A stretch of DNA of 30,126 nucleotides from Clostridium sp. CAG:710 (GTDB lineage Bacteria > Bacillota_I > Bacilli_A > RF39 > UBA660): NCBI GenBank assembly GCA_000432595.1, contig HF996848.1, positions 1 through 30,126 on the forward strand, read 5' to 3'. The notes under the pieces were generated by a model that was not told the DNA's origin, did not search any database, and saw only the letters and a list, made by a program, of their open reading frames with translations. Shown here piece by piece: positions 24,794 through 30,126 of the stretch. The first letter of the stretch is position 1; each line of letters opens with the position of its first letter. The position numbers and the translations under genes are program-made.

Positions 24794-25130
24794 CATCTTT
24801 TCCGTATACTATTTTTTCTAGTTGAGCAAGACGTTTCATAACGTCAAGATTTGTATTAGTAGCCCCTAAAGTATCATTGTCACTTGCACCCTTAGCTATT
24901 TCAATACTAGTCTTTAAATTACGAATTTGTTGTTTAAGTTCAACTATTTGTTCATTTAACTCTTCTTTTTCTTTTTCGTTATCTCTAATTATTTTAAAAA
25001 GGGCTTCATAATCACCAATAATAATATCAAGAAATTGATCTACTTCTTTTAATCGATATCCTCTTGTATCAATTTTAAATTCCTTTTCTAAAATATCTTG
25101 TGGAGTTAAAGTAACTTTATTTTGAAACAT
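24789..25130 (-). CDS. gpsB: Cell division adaptor GpsB (DivIVA family)
   Basis: GpsB is a small membrane-associated coiled-coil protein that coordinates penicillin-binding proteins and cell-cycle proteins in Bacillota. The 113 residues show the DivIVA/GpsB N-terminal domain (LTPQDILEKEFKIDTRGYRLKEVDQFLDII), a coiled coil from about 45 to 80, and a short C-terminal helical segment (MKRLAQLEKIVYG). The start is the ATG at 25130, six bases after GGTG; the TTG at 25142 just upstream is less likely. It has a strong promoter, and its stop lies inside the P1 helix of rnpB. Confidence 0.93.
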   Translation of the reverse strand: MFQNKVTLTPQDILEKEFKIDTRGYRLKEVDQFLDIIIGDYEALFKIIRDNEKEKEELNEQIVELKQQIRNLKTSIEIAKGASDNDTLGATNTNLDVMKRLAQLEKIVYGKDE

Positions 25131-25156
25131 TTTCTTCACCAATCCCTTATGTTTAT

Positions 25157-25185
25157 ATTATCACAAATAAACTCAAAATTGTCAA
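25157..25185 (-). promoter_or_regulatory. Promoter of gpsB-rnpB
   Basis: On the - strand -35 TTGACA (25180-25185), 17-bp spacer, -10 GATAAT (25157-25162) with an extended TGT just before it. It is among the strongest promoters in the window. Confidence 0.8.
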
Positions 25186-25188
25186 TTA

Positions 25189-26697
25189 CTAGTCATAAAA
25201 GTCATCAAAGTAATTGTCATTATCATCATCTATATCATTTATTGTTAAATCAATATTATTAACTGTATCCTTATTAACATTAGTACCAGATAAATTAGAA
25301 TTTTGTTCCACAGGAACATATTGTTCAGTTTCTTTTAATATATCAAATGGAGAAAAACTTTCCACAGATTTATTATTGCTATTATTTTTATCCACAGTAT
25401 CTGTTGATAAATTAACGACACTTGGTATGCTTAAATCAGGTCCAGTATCATTAATATCAAGAGTCTCTATAGTAGAATTATTAACATCCTCTCTAGGAGG
25501 TTTAATATCTAATATTTCAACAGGTTTAATATTATCATGATTATTACCCATAGACAAATCTAAAGTCTCAACAGCGGGCTTTAAAATTGGTACTGGAGTA
25601 TCACTTGTAATTATAGGTTTAATAATATCGGTTTGCTTTTCTATATCCGAATTAAATGGTTTAATATTCGGAGTAATAGGCTTCATATTATACAAACTAT
25701 TATCAATGTCAATATCATTATTACTCAAATTAATTTTGGAATTAATTAACCCTTCATCAAGTGGTTTAACAACCTTATTTGAATTGTTATTTTTAGGTTT
25801 AATAATAGGACTTACAACATCATTAACATTATTTATAGCATCTATATTATTCGTAACAATATCTGGCTCAATTACATTATCACCAATATGATTATTTATA
25901 TTATTAACAATATTATTATTAAAGTTACTATTAATATTACTATTTATATTAGTATTTATGTTACTATTGATATTATTACTTACAGTATTATTTATATCGA
26001 TATTTTTATCTTCTATAGTTAATGGTTTAACTAGGTCTTGAGAACTATTATTATCAAGATTATTCTCATTGTTTATTGGCTCAGATACCATAAGCTTTTT
26101 ATCTTTTTTATTAAATGAAAATTTACTTAATCTATCTATTATAAAGATAATTAGTTTAATACCCATTCTAATCCAGAATAAATAACTACTAATTTGAATT
26201 AAACTAGTTAAATTAGTATTTGAATATAATGAACTTCTAGTAAATATATCAATATTATTAGTTATAACTACCCTAATTATCAAGAAGAATAAAAACTGAA
26301 AAAGAAAGAAATAAACAAGATTTAAAATTTGATACCATTTACCCCTTTTAGTATCTTTAGTATTCTTAATAACATTTCTAAGAATACTGAAATCAGTTAT
26401 TAAAAGCGTTGCAATATAAACATAACAAGATGGAAAGTAAATAACTGAAATAAAATTCTCAACTATTTTATCTAGTGTTTCTACAAAAAAAGAGAAATGG
26501 GATATTGGTAACAACAGAAGTGTAACAAAGTATATAATTAATGAAGTAATCTTACCCTTTTTTGATTTTCTAAAATAGAAAAAAATCATAATTATTAACA
26601 GAAATGCTGTTAAAATTAAGATTTCAATAAAAAAAGGAATTGACGCAATTAAATTTAATACTTTAATTATACTCTGTAAAAACGTTACCTTTTCCAT
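25189..26697 (-). CDS. Multi-pass membrane protein with a long Asn-rich tail
   Basis: The first ~195 of 502 residues form about five membrane helices. The remaining ~300 are hydrophilic, probably disordered, and very rich in Asn, Asp, Ile, Ser and Pro. The tail holds a tetrad repeat (NINS/NINT, about residues 240-265) and several copies of short IKP and ETLDI motifs, which look like repeated docking motifs. I recognise no family. AAGGGTG lies 6 bases before the ATG. It starts 12 bases after the sortase stop, as third gene of the adhesin-sortase operon, so a role in surface-protein export or assembly is plausible but inferred. No terminator is visible after it; the gpsB promoter starts at once. 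Confidence 0.75.
   Translation of the reverse strand: MEKVTFLQSIIKVLNLIASIPFFIEILILTAFLLIIMIFFYFRKSKKGKITSLIIYFVTLLLLPISHFSFFVETLDKIVENFISVIYFPSCYVYIATLLITDFSILRNVIKNTKDTKRGKWYQILNLVYFFLFQFLFFLIIRVVITNNIDIFTRSSLYSNTNLTSLIQISSYLFWIRMGIKLIIFIIDRLSKFSFNKKDKKLMVSEPINNENNLDNNSSQDLVKPLTIEDKNIDINNTVSNNINSNINTNINSNINSNFNNNIVNNINNHIGDNVIEPDIVTNNIDAINNVNDVVSPIIKPKNNNSNKVVKPLDEGLINSKINLSNNDIDIDNSLYNMKPITPNIKPFNSDIEKQTDIIKPIITSDTPVPILKPAVETLDLSMGNNHDNIKPVEILDIKPPREDVNNSTIETLDINDTGPDLSIPSVVNLSTDTVDKNNSNNKSVESFSPFDILKETEQYVPVEQNSNLSGTNVNKDTVNNIDLTINDIDDDNDNYFDDFYD
25921..25980 (-). repeat. Degenerate 12-base tandem repeat inside the Asn-rich gene
   Basis: About five units encode N-I-N-S/T with minor changes. 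The units stay in frame, so copy number could vary without breaking the protein. Confidence 0.6.
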
Positions 26698-26709
26698 TTC
26701 TTACACCCT

Positions 26710-27372
26710 TTATATTCTTTCCGCTATATAAACTGTCTGTGATTTCTTATCTCCCTTAGTACAAGTTATTAAAGCTAAAGTAGTTTTATCAGGATCTCTA
26801 TATATGGTTACATAACCTTGTTTTTTTTGTTTGTATATCTTAACTATCTTATATGTATACTTTACCCCTTTATATGATACATACGCTTTATCACCAACAT
26901 CCAATTTATATAAATCTTTAAAATAAGCAAGTGGTCCACTACCAGAGTGTGCAGCTAAAATAAAGGCACCCTTCTCAACATCTGGGTATACAGAAGTTTC
27001 TATTATAGTAACATTATAATTAATGTCATTATATTTTGAAGAAGGATCAACAAAACCTTTTTTAACTTTAATCTTTGGTATTTCAAGTGTACCTATATAT
27101 GAATTCCTACCAGAAGAATTATTACTAGGTTTGCTTGTACCACCATTACCAGGCTTACTATTATTTCCCTTATTATCATCAGAAGAAGATGGTGAATCAT
27201 CTTCTTCTGTGACATTATCTAATCTATCCAATGTATTTCTATCATATATTTCAAAAGCAATATTATCATATGCTTTTTCTTTCTTAGAAGCAAGATAAGA
27301 GCTAGATATTAAGAACAACCCACCTACTATAGAAAGTACGGAAATCGTAATAATTATCTTATCTTTTTTAAT
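26710..27372 (-). CDS. Sortase, probable AUU start
   Basis: Sortases cut a C-terminal sorting signal and link surface proteins to the wall or to each other. With the start at 27372 the protein has 220 residues: KKDK, a membrane helix (about 6-25), a Ser/Asn/Gly-rich linker, then the catalytic barrel with YIGTLEIPKIKV, His142 in AAHSGSG, Cys204 in ALITCTKGD and Arg219 near the end. Between the in-frame stop at 27393 and TTG at 27318 there is no ATG, GTG or TTG. AAGGAGG lies 7 bases before an ATT at 27372, and starting at TTG 27318 would remove the membrane anchor and leave no ribosome site. It overlaps the end of the adhesin gene. The sortase class is not clear. Confidence 0.88.
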   Translation of the reverse strand: MKKDKIIITISVLSIVGGLFLISSSYLASKKEKAYDNIAFEIYDRNTLDRLDNVTEEDDSPSSSDDNKGNNSKPGNGGTSKPSNNSSGRNSYIGTLEIPKIKVKKGFVDPSSKYNDINYNVTIIETSVYPDVEKGAFILAAHSGSGPLAYFKDLYKLDVGDKAYVSYKGVKYTYKIVKIYKQKKQGYVTIYRDPDKTTLALITCTKGDKKSQTVYIAERI

Positions 27373-27374
27373 AA

Positions 27375-30126
27375 TTAACCCTCCTTCTTCTTAAGAAAGA
27401 TTAATGCTCCTACTCCACCAATCATCAATACTGCACCAGCAACAATGATTATTACAGAAGTACTTGCAGCTGTATTTTTAACAGGAACAACCGGAATATT
27501 TGCAATTGAGATTACTCTAGAAGTTTCATCAGCAGACAATTTAAATTTAATCTTCTCTGATTCAACTTTGTAATTGTTAGGTACTTTTGTTTCTTTAATA
27601 GTATAAGTTACACCAGTTTTAAGATTAGTAATAACTTTTACTTCATCAGTTGTATCCCATTCTTCTACTAATTTACCTTTATCATCAAGTAATTGTAAAT
27701 GAGCACCCTTAAGTGCATTACCAGTTACTTTGTCATATTTGAATACTTCAATATGAGGTTTAGTATTTTCAATTTTAATTTCATTAGTATTACCTACAGT
27801 AAATTCAATTGGAACAGGATTTGATACATAACCCTCTGGTACTTTTGTTTCTTTAATTACATAAGTTTTGCCAACTGTTAATTTTGCCTTAATAACATAT
27901 TCTTTACCATCAGTTGTCCAAGTTTCAAGTACTTTATTATCATTTTCAGGATCAATTAATTGTAATTCTGCACCCGAAAGTTTTTCACCAGTAATTGAAT
28001 CAACTTTAACTATTGTTATTTTCATTAATTCATCTTTCATTTCAACCTTAGAAGTACCATTTTCCTTGACTTCAAATTCAACACATTCAGCTGTTAAATA
28101 TCCATCTGGAGCAGCTTCTTCACAAAGTTTATATCCTTTTCCAACAGGTAAACCAGAAATCTTTTTTGTCTTACCAGTAGATGTCCATTCTTCTATAGTT
28201 TCACCATTAGGACTAACAACATATAATTTAGCACCTGCAAGTTCATTAGAACCAGTTATATCAGTTTTAGATATTTCAACTTCAGTAGGAAGATCAGTCA
28301 TAGTAACAGTTATACTTTGACCACCTAAGAATGGAATATCAGCATGTTTTTGATAACCATTTGGTGCGCTAACTTCTCTAAGAATATATGGTCTGTTTTT
28401 TACTAATCCCTCAACAACTTTAACTGAACCATCAGTTACCCATTTCTCTACAACTTTTTTATTAGTAACATCAATAATTTCTAATTCAGCGCCTTCTATT
28501 GATTTTCCTTCTTTATCTTTCTTAACAAACTTAGTCTCAGTTTTTTTATTAGAAAATTCTACTTGAGTTGCCTCAATTCCCTTTTCTATTGTTATTGTTT
28601 TACAAGGAATTTTGCTTTCATCAAATTCATAACCTTCTGGAGCTTTAATTTCACAAATTAAATATTTCCCTTCAGTAAGGTCAAGAGTATACCATCCATC
28701 TTTATCTGTATCTTTACCTGTAGTCCATGTTTTAATTGATGCTATGTTTTTAATCACATCTTTTCCAAATTGTAGTAAATTACCCCAAATGGAAGTACCG
28801 GCATCAATTGAAATACTAGTAAGTGGCTTGATTGCCATAACTGCGCCATCAAGAGTTTCACCAGTTGCAACATCAATTTTTCTTACCTTATACTTAGTTT
28901 TGTCCTTTAAAGCATTGTTAAATGTAAAAGTAGCAGTTTGTCCAGCATTAATAGTCTGAGTCTTAGGTTCAAGTTTAATGTATTCGCTTGGAATATTTAA
29001 TTCTTCTACTGTATAAGTACCAGCTTCAATATTAGTTAAATTTATTTCACCTTTATCATCTGTAGCTATAGTCTCATCATACTTATTACTACATTTAGGA
29101 CAAGTAATTCTAAATTTGATTCCTTTTACTCTTCCGTTATTAGAAGAATCTGTTTTTTTAATTTTTAATCCAGTAACAGTTGTACCTATATTAAGTTCAG
29201 ATTCAACATTATCAACATCAGGAACACCAATGATAGCCTTTTGAATTTTTGAATTAGTTGACTCAATTACACTACCCTTAGTAATTATTTTATTTTTCTT
29301 AACTAAAGTAACTTTACCAGAAACAGCTTTATCAGAAGATATCTTTAAAGTTGAACCAGATTTAGTACAAGTCGCTTTTTGGCAGATACCAGTCTTTTGA
29401 ATTTCCATTTTTTGTAAAACATTTCTACTATCATTTAATGTAAGTTCATATTTTTTTGTTGAAGCGTTATATTCTAATTGATAATTACCTCCATCAAAAC
29501 TAGGTTTAGCATCATGAACTTTAGCATTGTCAATAATTGTGTTATAAGCCTTTTTTATACCAGAGAAACTAATATCCTTTGTATCTTTAGCGCCTATCCA
29601 CATATTATATAAAGTTCTATTACCAGGTACATATTCAGTAAGAGTAGTTCTATAACCCTGTTGAATTTCCCAGATAAGAACTTGAGTAGCAATGTAGCCT
29701 TCATAATTAGAACTAAATGCCGAGTAATTATTTGGATATCCATATAATAAAACTAAAGAAATAAGTTTTCTTTGAGATGCAGATAACTTTGTCCAAAAAT
29801 TACTACTATTTGGTGCAAGCTCATTTCTTCTATCTTTTGTTTGTCCATTTGGTCCTTTATATTCTAGGAAAAGAGGCGTAGATGGATCTAGACAAAATGC
29901 ACAATATTCTCTATTACTTCTACATTTACCACCAGCATTATCAGCATTAATAAATACCAAATAGTTTTTCCCTTTTTTCAAAGTTCCATTTTTTATAGAA
30001 ACATCGTTTTTAGGTTGTAAAGCCTTTTGATAAGCATCTGGCTTACTTCCTCCCTTAAAATAATCGTAAGAAATTTGTACTGTTTTAGTAGTAGCATTCT
30101 TACCTATACCTTCAATTAAATTTTTC
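27375..30126 (-). CDS. Thioester-domain and CnaB-repeat surface adhesin, 5' end beyond the window
   Basis: 916 residues are visible; the frame is open to the right edge, so the signal peptide and true start are missing (the TTG at 29981 is only an internal Leu). Near the visible N-terminus is a thioester domain: Cys78 in CAFCLDPST and Gln148 in ATQVLIWEIQ, the pair that forms a Cys-Gln thioester for covalent binding to host surfaces. About six CnaB/SpaA prealbumin-like repeats follow, each starting with a Lys strand such as VEISKTD and ending in a E-x-x-x-P-x-x-Y motif (ETKVPEGY, EEAAPDGY), which usually carry Lys-Asn isopeptide bonds. The C-terminus has VPVKNTAAS, a membrane helix and KKKEG, a sortase signal of non-LPXTG form. 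The sortase gene follows at once. Confidence 0.9.
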   Translation of the reverse strand, partial: KNLIEGIGKNATTKTVQISYDYFKGGSKPDAYQKALQPKNDVSIKNGTLKKGKNYLVFINADNAGGKCRSNREYCAFCLDPSTPLFLEYKGPNGQTKDRRNELAPNSSNFWTKLSASQRKLISLVLLYGYPNNYSAFSSNYEGYIATQVLIWEIQQGYRTTLTEYVPGNRTLYNMWIGAKDTKDISFSGIKKAYNTIIDNAKVHDAKPSFDGGNYQLEYNASTKKYELTLNDSRNVLQKMEIQKTGICQKATCTKSGSTLKISSDKAVSGKVTLVKKNKIITKGSVIESTNSKIQKAIIGVPDVDNVESELNIGTTVTGLKIKKTDSSNNGRVKGIKFRITCPKCSNKYDETIATDDKGEINLTNIEAGTYTVEELNIPSEYIKLEPKTQTINAGQTATFTFNNALKDKTKYKVRKIDVATGETLDGAVMAIKPLTSISIDAGTSIWGNLLQFGKDVIKNIASIKTWTTGKDTDKDGWYTLDLTEGKYLICEIKAPEGYEFDESKIPCKTITIEKGIEATQVEFSNKKTETKFVKKDKEGKSIEGAELEIIDVTNKKVVEKWVTDGSVKVVEGLVKNRPYILREVSAPNGYQKHADIPFLGGQSITVTMTDLPTEVEISKTDITGSNELAGAKLYVVSPNGETIEEWTSTGKTKKISGLPVGKGYKLCEEAAPDGYLTAECVEFEVKENGTSKVEMKDELMKITIVKVDSITGEKLSGAELQLIDPENDNKVLETWTTDGKEYVIKAKLTVGKTYVIKETKVPEGYVSNPVPIEFTVGNTNEIKIENTKPHIEVFKYDKVTGNALKGAHLQLLDDKGKLVEEWDTTDEVKVITNLKTGVTYTIKETKVPNNYKVESEKIKFKLSADETSRVISIANIPVVPVKNTAASTSVIIIVAGAVLMIGGVGALIFLKKKEG

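Noticed and set aside
25921..25980. CRISPR-like array
   Set aside because: The units are 12 bases, contiguous, in frame with the protein and without spacers; this is a coding tandem repeat.
29979..29981. TTG at 29981 as the adhesin start
   Set aside because: The frame stays open to the window edge, no ribosome site or signal peptide is present there, and domain sequence continues upstream.
49..30126. TGA read as tryptophan (Mollicute code)
   Set aside because: Trp positions in htpG, xfp, recA and the LtaS-type gene are TGG, and no conserved gene has an internal TGA.

Overview
The window is very AT-rich and densely coded. It reads as chromosome from an anaerobic, Gram-positive-type (monoderm) member of the Bacillota, probably an uncultured gut Bacilli lineage close to the Mollicutes/Erysipelotrichia branch. 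The lineage is an inference. It rests on RNase Y, GpsB, a class-B RNase P RNA, a lipoteichoic-acid-synthase-type enzyme, CotJ spore-coat proteins, FeoAB, an oxygen-sensitive class III ribonucleotide reductase and phosphoketolase. No phage, insertion sequence or CRISPR array was seen. All 26 complete genes, and the partial one at the right edge, stop with TAA or TAG and none with TGA, while tryptophan positions checked are TGG.

Layout, left to right. (1) 1-3457: a membrane-anchored cohesin-like protein downstream of rny, and, divergently, a fused cotJA-cotJB gene followed by cotJC. (2) 3459-8244: a compact UvrD-like helicase, phosphoketolase and an MscS channel, all leftward. (3) 8343-13507: a small lipoprotein, htpG behind a promoter overlapped by a CIRCE-like operator, a PAP2-family membrane phosphatase and an LtaS-type sulfatase. 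(4) 13702-16148: tRNA-His with tandem terminators, then feoB and feoA. (5) 16279-18600: a thioredoxin-fold membrane protein, a small two-helix membrane protein, an RNHCP zinc protein and an E2-acyltransferase-like protein. (6) 18615-21694: an anaerobic ribonucleotide reductase operon in which the glycyl-radical domain is a separate 58-residue gene between nrdD and nrdG. (7) 21695-25130: an AT-tract-rich spacer with repeats, recA with a LexA box, then gpsB, rnpB, a RodZ-like gene and pgsA read leftward. (8) 25189-30126: a surface-adhesin/sortase operon made of a thioester-domain plus CnaB-repeat adhesin (cut by the right edge), a sortase whose best start codon is AUU, and an Asn-rich multi-pass membrane protein.

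The genes group into cell envelope and surface display (sortase operon, cohesin-like protein, LtaS, PAP2, PgsA, MscS, GpsB, RodZ), anaerobic metabolism (NrdD/NrdG, Xfp, FeoAB), stress and repair (HtpG, RecA), RNA processing (RNase Y, RNase P) and sporulation (CotJ). Most of the window is housekeeping. The most unusual points are the split class III reductase, the sortase start, the CotJA-CotJB fusion, the CIRCE-like site at htpG and the absence of TGA stops.
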